From contig CP121336.1 in assembly GCA_043553855.1 (NCBI GenBank), positions 1,240,001 through 1,304,000 on the forward strand: DNA of 64,000 bases. The letters are read 5' to 3'. Below, in pieces: positions 32,959 through 41,104 of the stretch. The stretch's first letter is position 1, and each line of letters opens with the position of its first letter. The stretch comes from JAUIAS01 sp030425395 (GTDB taxonomy: Bacteria; Pseudomonadota; Alphaproteobacteria; Rhodobacterales; Rhodobacteraceae). Made by a program: the position numbers and the translations under genes. The notes under the pieces are model-generated. The model was not told the origin of the DNA and searched no databases. It saw only the letters and a program-made list of their open reading frames with translations.

Positions 32959-33324
32959 ATGAGAAAGACAACGAAGAGCCCTGGCGAGAAAGTCGTCAAA
33001 GACCTCAAGCGCGCCACGCGCAAGCATTATTCAGCGGAAGAGAAGATCAGGATAGTCCTTGATGGCTTGCGTGGCGAAGACAGCATCGCTGAGTTGTGCC
33101 GCCGTGAGGGTATATCACAGGGCATCTACTACAAATGGTCTAAGGACTTCATGGAAGCCGGTAAGAAGCGGCTGGCTGGCGATACGGCGCGGGCTGCGAA
33201 CGCGGGGGAGGTCAAAGCACTGCGTCGGGAGGCAAAGGATCTAAAAGAGGTGGTCGCGGAGCAAACTCTCGAATTGCGTCTTCTCAAAAAAAGCATGCTC
33301 GGGGATGGGGGCGACGACGAATGA
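32959..33324 (+). CDS. IS3-family transposase OrfA
   Basis: A 121-residue protein: HTH region KHYSAEEKIRIVLDGLRGEDSIAELCRREGISQGIYYKWSKDFMEAG, followed by the leucine-zipper-like EVKALRREAKDLKEVVAEQTLELRLLKKS typical of IS3 OrfA. ATG at 32959 is chosen; an earlier start at 32911 lacks homology. It overlaps orfB by four bases. The partner orfB is truncated, so the element is dead. Confidence 0.88.
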   Translation: MRKTTKSPGEKVVKDLKRATRKHYSAEEKIRIVLDGLRGEDSIAELCRREGISQGIYYKWSKDFMEAGKKRLAGDTARAANAGEVKALRREAKDLKEVVAEQTLELRLLKKSMLGDGGDDE

Positions 33325-33521
33325 GGTATCCCGCATCAGAGAAGCTGGAGATCATCCGGCTGGTCGAGGAAAGCCATCTGTCTGCACGCCAGACATTGGC
33401 CAAACTGGGCATTCCGCGCACTACGTTCTACCGCTGGTACGACCGCTATCTGCAGCGCGGTGAGGCGGGATTGAAGGATCAATCTCCAAAGCCAAAGCAC
33501 GTTTGGAACCGCGTTCCTGGG
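33321..33521 (+). pseudogene. IS3-family transposase OrfB, 5' fragment
   Basis: 67 N-terminal residues remain: MRYPASEKLEIIRLVEESHLSARQTLAKLGIPRTTFYRWYDRYLQRGEAGLKD up to KPKHVWNRVP. The reading then enters the left inverted repeat of an IS256-family element at 33522. The rrRNaseH-like integrase domain is missing. No continuation of OrfB is found beyond the IS256 element at 34851, so the remainder was deleted, not just interrupted. Confidence 0.85.
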
Positions 33522-34850
33522 GAGTGTCATGAAGTCTGTGTATCTGGTCCGGCCCATGCGGGTTTCAGATACGGTCACGCATTGAAGCGTTCGTCGAACA
33601 TGATAGCGAATTGATTGCGGGCGGCAAACCACTCTCGGACATTCCGTCCTCCTTTCTCGAAGTTGCGGATGGCCAGGTAGATCAGCTTCGTCGCGGCCTC
33701 CTCGGTTGGGAATGAACCGCGCGTCTTGATCGATTTCCGGATTACCCGGTTCAGGCTTTCGATGGCATTGGTGGTGTAGATGATCTTGCGGATCGCGGGA
33801 TCGAAAGCGAAGAACGGGATTACCTCCTGCCATGCTCTCCGCCATGCCGGGGCAATCGAGGCGTATTTCTTGGCCCATTTTTCCTCAAAGGCGTCCAGCT
33901 CAGCGGCAGCCTGTTCGGCCGTCGGGGCACCGTATATCAGGCGAAGGTCGGCGGCCACCGCCTTGCGATCCTTCCAGGCGCAGAAGTTCAGAGAATGGCG
34001 CACCAGATGCACGATGCAGGTCTGGACCGCGGCGTCCGGGAAAGCGGCTGTGATGGCCTCGGGAAAGCCCTTCAGCCCATCTACGACCGCGATCAGCACG
34101 TCCTGAACCCCGCGGTTCTTCAGTTCGTTCATCACAGACAGCCAGAACTTGGCACCTTCGTTGTCGGCAATCCAGAGGCCGAGAACCTCGCGGACGCCGT
34201 CTCTGCTGACGCCCAAGGCCACGTAGACGGCCTTGTTCTTGACCATGCGGCTGTCAGCGTCGCGGATTTTGACCCGGAGCGCGTCGAATATCACGATGGG
34301 ATACATCCGCTCCAGCGCCCGGGATTGCCATTCGCGAACCTCGTCCAACACAGCGTCGGTAACCCGGCTGATCAGGTCTGGAGAAACCTGTAGGCCGTAG
34401 ACGTCCTCAAGGTGGGCGCGGATGTCACGGACCGTCAAGCCAGCGGCATAGAGACCGATGATTTTGTCATCTATTCCGTCGATCCGGGTCTGGCCTTTCT
34501 TGACCAGTGCAGGCTCGAAACTGCCGTCCCGGTCACGCGGCACGGCGATTGGCACCTCGCCGTCCTGACCCTTCAGCCGCTTACTGGCTGTGCCGTTGCG
34601 CCGGTTGGACTGACCAAGAGGAGCATCCTTGCCTTCTTCATAACCAAGATGCGCGGTCAGCTCAGCTCCCAGCATGCGTTCCATCAACTTGATCCTGAGC
34701 TCTTTCATCAGCCCGGTATCGCCAAGCAGATCTTCAGGCCGTTCGCAGCCCTTCAAAAGTTCGTCCAGTAATTCCTTGGAAATCGTCATCGTCCTTGCTC
34801 CTCTCAGGAAGCATGGACCAAAGCGCAGTTACACAGAAGATCAGACACTC
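33522..34850 (-). mobile_element. IS256-family insertion sequence (1,329 bp)
   Basis: The ends are GAGTGTC (33522-33528) and GACACTC (ending 34850). The inverted repeat continues inward as a shared TCTGTGTA-CTG segment (left and right). It has a single full-length transposase gene. The flanks (TTCCTGGG left, TCGAATCA right) share no target duplication, so one side has been altered after insertion, probably by an adjacent deletion. Confidence 0.88.
33575..34789 (-). CDS. IS256-family transposase (mutator-type)
   Basis: A 404-residue DDE transposase. Landmarks: N-terminal GAELTAHLGYEEG, YPIVIFDALRVKIRDADSRMVKNKAVYVALGV with the first catalytic Asp, LIAVVDGLKGFPEAITAAFPDAAVQTCIVHLVRHSL with the second Asp and the C/HxxxH-like feature, and YTTNAIESLNRVIRKSIKTRGSFPTEEAATKLIYLAIRN with the Glu. 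Length matches the family, with no frame interruption, so it is probably active. The gene occupies nearly all of the element. Confidence 0.95.
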   Translation of the reverse strand: MTISKELLDELLKGCERPEDLLGDTGLMKELRIKLMERMLGAELTAHLGYEEGKDAPLGQSNRRNGTASKRLKGQDGEVPIAVPRDRDGSFEPALVKKGQTRIDGIDDKIIGLYAAGLTVRDIRAHLEDVYGLQVSPDLISRVTDAVLDEVREWQSRALERMYPIVIFDALRVKIRDADSRMVKNKAVYVALGVSRDGVREVLGLWIADNEGAKFWLSVMNELKNRGVQDVLIAVVDGLKGFPEAITAAFPDAAVQTCIVHLVRHSLNFCAWKDRKAVAADLRLIYGAPTAEQAAAELDAFEEKWAKKYASIAPAWRRAWQEVIPFFAFDPAIRKIIYTTNAIESLNRVIRKSIKTRGSFPTEEAATKLIYLAIRNFEKGGRNVREWFAARNQFAIMFDERFNA

Positions 34851-35130
34851 TCGAATCACGCAAGAGGAACGGTGGATACCTCCACAACTCCATCAAGCTG
34901 TCTGCAAGCACTCCGAACGCCCGCGCGTGCAAACTACATGCTCTGCTTGTCACGATGAGTTCGCCAACAGTCCGCTCCATCCGCTTCGATGGCGTCGTTC
35001 TCCGAGGTCATTGTTCAGAGATTGCCTTCTTGTTCCGAGGAGTTCCAGGGACAAGAGGGGGATAAAGTGGGGGATAAGATTTAGGTCGCAGAAGATTTAT
35101 ATTATATTTCAAGCACCTAAGAGGGGGTAA
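34851..35130. other. 280-bp interval between the IS256-family element and tRNA-Arg
   Basis: No gene with a ribosome site or recognised domain is seen. Close to the tRNA there is a tandem GGGGGATAA-A-GTGGGGGATAAG-type repetition at about 35056-35078. This is the 3' side of the tRNA, where integrating elements normally join the chromosome, so it may be leftover island DNA (inference). Confidence 0.4.
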
Positions 35131-35207
35131 TGGCGGACCGAGGAGGATTCGAACCCCCGACCCCTTGATTCGTAGTCAAGTACTCTATCCAGCTGAGCTA
35201 TCGGTCC
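35131..35207 (-). tRNA. tRNA-Arg (anticodon ACG)
   Basis: The minus-strand 77-nt sequence folds into a standard cloverleaf: GGACCGA acceptor start, AGCTC-GAGTA D-arm, anticodon stem CTTGA/TCAAG with loop CTACGAA giving anticodon ACG, T-arm with GGTTCGAATCC, and encoded CCA at 35131-35133. ACG is the inosine-modified anticodon that reads CGU/CGC/CGA. A good promoter lies just upstream. Its 3' end faces the insertion-sequence cluster. Confidence 0.95.
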
Positions 35208-35218
35208 ACTGGGAGCAG

Positions 35219-35247
35219 CGTTTAGACTTAGCGCGCAGGGTTTGCAA
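35219..35247 (-). promoter_or_regulatory. Sigma-70-type promoter of tRNA-Arg
   Basis: On the minus strand, TTGCAA (complement of 35242-35247) and TAAACG (complement of 35219-35224) are separated by 17 bases. The tRNA 5' end is 11 bases further. Confidence 0.7.
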
Positions 35248-35260
35248 CCCCGAAATCCAA

Positions 35261-36676
35261 CTAAATTGTCCCATCGCTCTTGGGCAGGCAGATTGTGAAA
35301 ACCGTGCCATCCGGGCCGGTCTGCGCCAGCTCCAGCTTGCCGCCGTGCCCGCGCAGCAATTCGGCGGCGATGGCCAGACCCAAGCCCGATCCACCCTTGC
35401 GCGCACCGCCCTGGAACGGCTGAAAAAGCTTGTCCCGCGCCCTTTCCGGCAGCCCCGGGCCTGTGTCGCAAACCTTGATCCACCAGGCCTGTTCGTCTTC
35501 ATGTGCGGCAACGTTTATTTCGCCGGGCCGGTTGGTCGCCTCGAGCGCCTGTCGCGCATTTCGCACAAGATTGGACAGCACGCGATACAGCTGCTCGGGG
35601 TCCGCGCGCACGGTCATTTGCGCCGGGATGTCTTCGGAAAAGCTGATATCGCTCGCCACCGAGGCCAGCCGTTCGCTGTCGATCACATCCCCCACGAGAT
35701 CAGCCAACCGAAGCACCGTCAGCGTTGGCGCGGGTTCTTCGGCCCGGCCAAAAGCCAATGTGGATTCGCACAACGACACTGCCCGCCGGATTGAATTCAC
35801 CAGCTTGGGGGCCATCCGCCGAACAGTGGGATCTTCGCTCATTTCTATGCGATCGGTGAACAGCTGTGCGCTGGTCAGAATGTTGCGCAGATCGTGGCTG
35901 ACCTTGGCGACAGCCGCCCCCAATTGGGCCAGCCGTTCCTTTTGCTTCAGGGCGTGGGTCAGTTCCGTCTGAAGCTGAAGCAGCGCATCCTCCGCTTCGC
36001 GCAGTTCGCGCACAGCCGATGTCGGCTGAATTACCCGGCGCGCGTCTTCCGGTTCAGCAGCATAGCGCTGCATCGCCCCCACCACCCCCTTGATCGGTTT
36101 GACCAGAAGGATGCGCACAGCAAGAAACAAAAGAACCGCGGTAAAGATCGAAATGACCGCCGACAACCCCAAAACCCGCAAGCCGTATTCCAGCATGGCC
36201 TGCCGCAAGGGCGCAGTTTCCATGGTGATTTCTATCAAAAGCCCTGCGTCACGCACCGGCGCGCCGATAACACGGATCACGCCGTTATCCCCTGCCGCGA
36301 GTTGCGCAAGCGCATCGCCGATCAATGTCACGGCCCCTGCGTCGCGCAAATCATATGTCGCCGCGATCGGGGACGGTAGTTGTGACGACAACATCAGTTG
36401 CCGGGTTTCGTCACGCCGCAACACGATGTTGAACACACCTGCGTTCTCGAGCAATTCAGCTTCAAGCGCGCCGTCGATCATATCATCAGCCAACAGAGCC
36501 AGCGATGCGATCTGGGCGCGCTCAAGCCGGTCGCGCAAATAGTCTTCGCGAAAGCGGGCCACTGACGGAACAAAGATCATGACCTCTGCCAACATGACAA
36601 AGATTGTGGTCAGGATCAGGAATCGCCCCGAAAGAGAATTGAGCATCGGAATGTGCACCCGCGTCAGGGTATCCAC
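35261..36676 (-). CDS. Membrane sensor histidine kinase (orphan)
   Basis: A 471-residue kinase. Transmembrane helices are near residues 17-37 and 166-190 and enclose a periplasmic sensor domain of about 130 residues. A HAMP-like linker follows (KPIKGVVGAMQRYAAEP), then a coiled coil and the H-box with phospho-acceptor H261 (AKVSHDLRNILTS). The N box NLVRNARQAL, G1 DTGPGLP and G2 GGSGLGLAI complete the ATPase domain. No response regulator lies next to it. The start at 36676 overlaps the flavoprotein gene by 13 bases; a start at 36646 would nearly remove the overlap. It is probably last in an operon with the flavoprotein and TVP38 genes. Confidence 0.92.
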   Translation of the reverse strand: MDTLTRVHIPMLNSLSGRFLILTTIFVMLAEVMIFVPSVARFREDYLRDRLERAQIASLALLADDMIDGALEAELLENAGVFNIVLRRDETRQLMLSSQLPSPIAATYDLRDAGAVTLIGDALAQLAAGDNGVIRVIGAPVRDAGLLIEITMETAPLRQAMLEYGLRVLGLSAVISIFTAVLLFLAVRILLVKPIKGVVGAMQRYAAEPEDARRVIQPTSAVRELREAEDALLQLQTELTHALKQKERLAQLGAAVAKVSHDLRNILTSAQLFTDRIEMSEDPTVRRMAPKLVNSIRRAVSLCESTLAFGRAEEPAPTLTVLRLADLVGDVIDSERLASVASDISFSEDIPAQMTVRADPEQLYRVLSNLVRNARQALEATNRPGEINVAAHEDEQAWWIKVCDTGPGLPERARDKLFQPFQGGARKGGSGLGLAIAAELLRGHGGKLELAQTGPDGTVFTICLPKSDGTI

Positions 36677-38082
36677 GCCTGAACCAGACGCACCACCCGT
36701 TTCACCGTAGGATTATCAAACAATCGCGGACTGAAATAGGCCCCCGCTGCACGTTTGTTTATCTCGCCTATGCTGGGGTATGGGCTGACCATGGCAGCGA
36801 CTTGGGACATCTTGAGGCGGTTCGCGATGGCCAGCGACCATAGACCGATCAACTCCCCCGCCTGATGCCCGGCAATGGACACGCCCACCGGGCGTCCCTT
36901 GACCACCATGACTTTGATCAGGCCCTCGGTCACACGTTCGGCGATGGCGCGGTCATTGTGATGAAATTCAAAGCGTGCGACTTCGGCTTGGACGCCATAT
37001 TGTGCGCGGGCCTGCGCCTCGGTCAGGCCGACCTGCGCCAGTTCGGGATCGGTGTAGGTCGCCCACGGGATATGGGCCGTCTTGGCACGCGCGGGCAAAG
37101 CAAAGAGCAATGATCGAATGATCACCCCGGCGTGGTAACCCGCCACATGAGTGAATTGCAGCCCCCCCGCCACATCGCCGATGGCATAGACCCGCCGGTT
37201 CGTTGTGCGCAGGCTGGCATCAACCTGTATACCGGTTCTGGTGGTTTCGATGCCTGCTTTCGACAGGTCCAGCGTTTCGGTATTGGACTTCCGCCCCACT
37301 GCAACCAACAAATGCGATCCATCAAAGCTCTGCCCGTCTTCGGTCTTGACGCAAATATCGTCCCCTGCGGCCTCTACGCTGGCCACGGTGGCGTTTTCGA
37401 CAATGGTCACCCCTTCCTTGCGCAACCTGTTCAAGACAATGGCCGCTGTTTCGGGGTCGTCCTTGCCCAGAGCCTTGGCCCCCTCGATCACGGTCACATC
37501 GCACCCCAGCCTCTGGTGCGCCTGAGCCATTTCCATCCCGATCGGCCCTCCGCCGATGATCAGCAGCCTGCGCGGTGTGTCACGCAGATCGAACACGGTT
37601 TCATTGGTCAGATACGGAACGGTATCCAATCCCTTGATCGGCGGGACAAACGGACGCGAGCCTGTTGCAATAACAACGCGTCTCGCACGGATACGGATGT
37701 CGCCGGCCTGCACTTCGGTTGGTGACACGAACTTGCCGAATTCACGGATGACGCGGATGCCGAACCCTTCGAAACGTTCCTGACTATCCATTGGTTCTAT
37801 CTGTGCCACGACATCAGCCACGTGATCCTTGGCCGCCGCATAATCCACCCCGCCGAGGGTCAGCGAAACGCCGAACCGGTCCGCATCGTGTACGGCGTGG
37901 GCCTTCTTGCCCGCTGCCAACAGCGCTTTGGATGGAACGCAGCCGAAGTTCAGGCAATCGCCACCCATCTTGTGCCCCTCCAACAGGACCACATCAGCCC
38001 CCATCTGGCTGGCCCCGGCCGCGACGGAAAGCCCCCCAGATCCGGCACCGATGACAAGGACGTCAGTCTTGATCGTTTCCAT
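36664..38082 (-). CDS. Pyridine nucleotide-disulfide oxidoreductase, mercuric-reductase-like
   Basis: A 472-residue flavoprotein of the dihydrolipoamide dehydrogenase/mercuric reductase class. FAD-binding GAGSGG is at 12-17, the redox disulfide CLNFGCVPSK gives C43 and C48, and the NAD(P) Rossmann motif is LLIIGGGPIGMEMA. YAIGDVAGG is the second FAD contact. At the C-terminus the usual catalytic HPT...E of lipoamide dehydrogenases is YPSIGE, so Tyr (about residue 435) replaces His, as in MerA. The MerA C-terminal Cys pair and N-terminal metal-binding domain are absent. Genuine mercury activity is therefore unlikely. It follows the TVP38 gene by 3 bases. Confidence 0.9.
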   Translation of the reverse strand: METIKTDVLVIGAGSGGLSVAAGASQMGADVVLLEGHKMGGDCLNFGCVPSKALLAAGKKAHAVHDADRFGVSLTLGGVDYAAAKDHVADVVAQIEPMDSQERFEGFGIRVIREFGKFVSPTEVQAGDIRIRARRVVIATGSRPFVPPIKGLDTVPYLTNETVFDLRDTPRRLLIIGGGPIGMEMAQAHQRLGCDVTVIEGAKALGKDDPETAAIVLNRLRKEGVTIVENATVASVEAAGDDICVKTEDGQSFDGSHLLVAVGRKSNTETLDLSKAGIETTRTGIQVDASLRTTNRRVYAIGDVAGGLQFTHVAGYHAGVIIRSLLFALPARAKTAHIPWATYTDPELAQVGLTEAQARAQYGVQAEVARFEFHHNDRAIAERVTEGLIKVMVVKGRPVGVSIAGHQAGELIGLWSLAIANRLKMSQVAAMVSPYPSIGEINKRAAGAYFSPRLFDNPTVKRVVRLVQAWIP

Positions 38083-38085
38083 GGC

Positions 38086-38820
38086 TCAGATCCCTTCCTT
38101 GCCGCGCAACGCACGGATGACGATTGGCAGAGCCGCCAGAACGCTCAACCCCAGAATCGGCCCGATCACCTGCGGCGACCAGAACAAGCCCAGATCCGGT
38201 GTGCCGCCCTGATCAAACACCTCGCCGACCCCGACGCCGATCCACGTGAAAACCAACGCGCCCGGAACAATGCCCAGCGCGGTAGTCCACAAGTAATTCA
38301 CAAACCGCACACCGACGAGCGCAGGCAGCAGGTTTGCCACAAAAAACGGAACTGCAGGCACCAACCGCAGCAAGAACAGAACGCTCACCTCGTTTTCGCG
38401 CAGTCTTCGTTTCAACGCGCCAATGCGTCCGGTGGACGAATCAATCCGTGCAGCAAGGGCCTCACCAAACCCCCAGCGCGCAGCCAGAAAGATCGCCGTT
38501 GCGCCGATCGTTGCCGATATCACGTTCATGGCCGTGCCGGCGACAAGCCCGAACAGGAACCCGCCCGTAACCGATGCCACCGTGGCCCCCGGCAGAGAGA
38601 ACGTCACGATCAGGACATAGATACAGACGAAACTCAAAGACATTGCCACATAGTTTGAATCGCGAAAGGCAATCAGCGCATCGCGGTTCGCCGCGAGCGT
38701 CTCGAAACTCAGAACCCCGCGCAACTGGGTGGCCGCCAGAATTGCAACCAACCCCAGCATGACCATCACCGCAATCTTGCGCGGCGCTTGACGGGTTTCC
38801 TGTTTGTCCGTTTCCATCAT
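38086..38820 (-). CDS. TVP38/TMEM64 family membrane protein
   Basis: A 244-residue membrane protein. ATG at 38820 (MMETDKQETRQAPRK) is preceded by GAAAGG; the long upstream ORF overlaps the rpmH promoter region and is rejected. Five or more hydrophobic segments surround the VTT/DedA-type core: TFSLPGATVASVTGGFLFGLVAGTAMNVISATIGATAIFLAAR and RLVPAVPFFVANLLPALVGVRFVNYLWTTALGIVPGALVFTWIG. Family members resemble lipid-handling DedA/VMP1 proteins. The conserved pairing with a MerA-like flavoprotein suggests a common, undefined role. Located divergently from rpmH. Confidence 0.9.
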   Translation of the reverse strand: MMETDKQETRQAPRKIAVMVMLGLVAILAATQLRGVLSFETLAANRDALIAFRDSNYVAMSLSFVCIYVLIVTFSLPGATVASVTGGFLFGLVAGTAMNVISATIGATAIFLAARWGFGEALAARIDSSTGRIGALKRRLRENEVSVLFLLRLVPAVPFFVANLLPALVGVRFVNYLWTTALGIVPGALVFTWIGVGVGEVFDQGGTPDLGLFWSPQVIGPILGLSVLAALPIVIRALRGKEGI

Positions 38821-39022
38821 CTTGTGGCCTTTCGTTCCTTCTTGGATCATAGATGCCAATTCGACGGGCCAGACATAACCCCGATCACGCGCGCTTGATC
38901 CGAGGTGACGCAAACCGTGACAAAAGCGGCCCAACAGGCCGAAACAGGGCCGGGTTGAAACACCACGTCCAAATCTTGCGGGCAATTTGTTGCAAAACCC
39001 CCATTTTTTTTGTCGCAAATGT

Positions 39023-39051
39023 TTGACTTGGTCCCAAAGCCGTTTTAGAGA
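39023..39051 (+). promoter_or_regulatory. Promoter of rpmH
   Basis: TTGACT at 39023-39028 and TAGAGA at 39046-39051 are spaced by 17 bases. The rpmH start lies 69 bases further. This fits a strong housekeeping promoter. Confidence 0.65.
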
Positions 39052-39119
39052 CCGGGCTTCGAATACCCCCCCCGGGAGCGAATCCGCGCCGATCCGGGCT
39101 GAATGATGGAGACGGAGCG

Positions 39120-39254
39120 ATGAAACGCACCTTTCAACCCTCGAACCTGGTCCGCAAGCGTCGTCACGGCTTTCGTGCCCGCATGGCAACCAAAGCTGGC
39201 CGCAAGATCCTGAACGCCCGTCGCGCACGTGGCCGCAAGGAACTGAGCGCGTAA
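39120..39254 (+). CDS. rpmH: Ribosomal protein bL34
   Basis: A 44-residue protein beginning MKRTFQPSNLVRKRRHGFRARM and ending GRKELSA, typical of bL34. It is too short to show up among longer ORFs. The ATG at 39120 is preceded by GGAG. bL34 binds 23S rRNA domain near the base of the large subunit. It starts the conserved rpmH-rnpA-yidD cluster; a promoter is visible 70 bases upstream. Confidence 0.97.
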   Translation: MKRTFQPSNLVRKRRHGFRARMATKAGRKILNARRARGRKELSA

Positions 39255-39272
39255 TCGCGAGACCGCGTTCAA

Positions 39273-39692
39273 ATGAACACGGAACCGCCGGTATCCCCGA
39301 TGGAAGACCCTTGCGGTCTGCCTAGTGGGAAACCGGCGGTTTTCGTGCGACCTGCTGGTGTGCGCAAACGGGCGGATTTCCTCAAGGCAGCCCGCGCCCG
39401 CCGGCAAGGAACCGCCGGAATGATGCTGCAAGCGCGGCAACGGCGTGCCGACGAACCGGGGCAAGGCATCCGTGTCGGATTTACCTGTTCCAAAAAGGTC
39501 GGAAATGCCGTGGCCCGCAACCGGGCCAAGCGGCGGCTGCGCGCCGTCGCGGAGATCGTTCTGGCTGAACTGGGTCGCGATGGGTGGGACTATGTCCTGA
39601 TCGGGCGCCACGAGGCGACCATATCGCGCCCCTTTGATGCCTTGCAGGCAGATCTGGCGTTTGCCCTGCGCAAAATCCACAAAGACATATGA
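39273..39692 (+). CDS. rnpA: Ribonuclease P protein component
   Basis: A 139-residue reading with the RnpA core: VRKRADFLKAARARRQG, IRVGFTCSKKVGNAVARNRAKRRLRAVAEIVL (the RNR motif) and WDYVLIGRHEAT. The protein assists the RNase P RNA in 5' maturation of tRNA. The start is uncertain: ATG at 39273 or 39300 have no good ribosome site, and a GTG at 39358 (VRKRADF) starts at the conserved core. A 10-bp inverted repeat spans the candidate starts (see separate entry). The stop overlaps yidD by four bases. Confidence 0.93.
   Translation: MNTEPPVSPMEDPCGLPSGKPAVFVRPAGVRKRADFLKAARARRQGTAGMMLQARQRRADEPGQGIRVGFTCSKKVGNAVARNRAKRRLRAVAEIVLAELGRDGWDYVLIGRHEATISRPFDALQADLAFALRKIHKDI
39283..39341. other. 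Inverted repeat over the rnpA 5' end
   Basis: AACCGCCGGT at 39283-39292 and ACCGGCGGTT at 39332-39341 are perfectly complementary, with a 39-base loop. It overlaps two possible rnpA start codons (39273 upstream of it, 39300 within the loop). It could shape rnpA translation or be chance in GC-rich DNA. Confidence 0.5.
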
Positions 39693-39910
39693 CACTTCTT
39701 GGCCGAATCGTTGCCTTCCCTGTGCATGCCTACCGGCTGATCTTTTCCCCATGGGTCGGACATAACTGCCGGTATCAGCCGACCTGCAGCGCGTATGCGT
39801 TGGAAGCGATCGAAAAGCACGGCGGGCTGCGCGGTGGTTGGCTGGCTTTGCGCCGGATTGGCAGATGTCATCCCTTTGGTGGGTCGGGGATCGACAACGT
39901 CCCTGACTGA
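39689..39910 (+). CDS. yidD: Membrane protein insertion efficiency factor YidD
   Basis: A 73-residue protein with the family core YRLIFSPWVGHNCRYQPTCSAYALEAIEKHGGLRGGWLALRRIGRCHPFGGSGID. The conserved cysteines are C28, C34 and C60. YidD is an amphipathic inner-membrane-associated protein that aids YidC-dependent insertion. Its ATG overlaps the rnpA stop. yidC itself is 3 kb downstream on the same strand. Confidence 0.96.
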   Translation: MTLLGRIVAFPVHAYRLIFSPWVGHNCRYQPTCSAYALEAIEKHGGLRGGWLALRRIGRCHPFGGSGIDNVPD

Positions 39911-40172
39911 TCCCAAATCCGATTGGCCGGAGCGGGTCGTGATTTCCCTGAACGGCCAGCCCTCTGGTCAGGGCGTCGCCGCGATCCGGACGCGCAGAAA
40001 TGGTGCGATAACCGCCATCAATAACAAGCGGAATATCCAACGGCCACGCATGGCCAGTAGCCCCTGCAATTCCCGTTTCTCTCTTTTTCCAACCCTCTTC
40101 GGGTGTCAAAGCTCTTGAGGCAGACAAACCTCATGCTTGCCCCCGCCATCGCGCGGCCTTAAAGCAACAACC

Positions 40173-41042
40173 ATGCTAGACGATGCCAACGATATCCATC
40201 CGCTGTTCTACGGTGCCCCCAAAAGCACCGAGTTCAAAAAGCTCCGCAAACGTATTGTGCAGAACGTGCGCGAAGCGGTTGAACAATACGGCATGATCGA
40301 ACGCGGTGCGCGTTGGCTTGTGTGCCTGTCTGGAGGAAAGGACAGTTATACCCTTTTGGCGGTGCTGCATGAACTCAAGTGGCGCGGGCTCTTGCCCGTT
40401 GACTTGCTGGCCTGCAATCTCGATCAGGGCCAACCCGGCTTTCCTGCGACAGTCCTGCCTGCATTCCTGGAAAAGATGGGGGTGCCGCATCGCATCGAGT
40501 ATCAGGATACTTATTCAATAGTCACCGACAAGGTACCCGAGGGACGCACCTTCTGCGCGTTGTGTTCGCGCCTTCGGCGGGGGCACCTCTACCGCGTCGC
40601 CCGCGAGGAAGGATGCTCTGCCGTGGTGCTGGGCCATCATCGCGACGATATTCTTGAAACATTCTTTATGAACCTCTTTCATGGCGGGCGTCTTGCCACC
40701 ATGCCGCCCAAGCTGGTCAATGAAGAAGGCGATCTTTTCCTCTATCGTCCGCTTGCCCACGTCGCCGAAGACGACTGTGATCGTTTTGCACGGGCAATGA
40801 ATTATCCAATCATTCCCTGCGATCTGTGCGGATCTCAGGATGGTTTGCAGCGCCAGCAAGTCAAACAGATTCTCGATGGTTGGGAAAAGAACAGCCCCGG
40901 ACGCCGTCAGGTGATGTTCCGCGCCTTGATGAATGCGCGCCCATCACATCTTCTGGACCCAAAATTATTTGATTTCGCCGGACTGACGCGCGGACAGCTA
41001 AAATCCGATCAAAACGATCCTGACGCACCTATCCTGCGTTAA
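40173..41042 (+). CDS. ttcA: tRNA 2-thiocytidine(32) synthetase TtcA
   Basis: A 289-residue ATP-pyrophosphatase. The P-loop is CLSGGKDSYTLL (about residues 51-62). Two CxxC pairs (FCALCSRLRRG and CDLCG) are the family's Fe-S cluster-binding cysteines, and the GHHRDDILETFFMNLFHGG segment is typical. It adds sulphur to C32 of certain tRNAs. ATG at 40173 (MLDDANDIHPLF) is used; the 12-codon extension upstream lacks support. The gene is 262 bases after yidD, and that spacer has no obvious gene. Confidence 0.94.
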   Translation: MLDDANDIHPLFYGAPKSTEFKKLRKRIVQNVREAVEQYGMIERGARWLVCLSGGKDSYTLLAVLHELKWRGLLPVDLLACNLDQGQPGFPATVLPAFLEKMGVPHRIEYQDTYSIVTDKVPEGRTFCALCSRLRRGHLYRVAREEGCSAVVLGHHRDDILETFFMNLFHGGRLATMPPKLVNEEGDLFLYRPLAHVAEDDCDRFARAMNYPIIPCDLCGSQDGLQRQQVKQILDGWEKNSPGRRQVMFRALMNARPSHLLDPKLFDFAGLTRGQLKSDQNDPDAPILR

Positions 41043-41104
41043 CCCACCGGTCATTTGCCGGTCTTACGCTCTGCGCCATTATTCCCCGGCCAGAGGAGAC
41101 GCAA

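Noticed and set aside
36664..38082. True mercuric reductase (merA)
   Set aside because: The C-terminal Cys pair and the heavy-metal-binding N-terminal domain are absent, and no mer genes are nearby.
38086..39228. 380-codon version of the TVP38 protein
   Set aside because: The extra 136 codons run through the divergent rpmH promoter and rpmH itself.
39000..40172. Replication origin beside rpmH-rnpA
   Set aside because: No cluster of DnaA boxes or AT-rich unwinding region is seen and dnaA is not present; the arrangement alone is not evidence.
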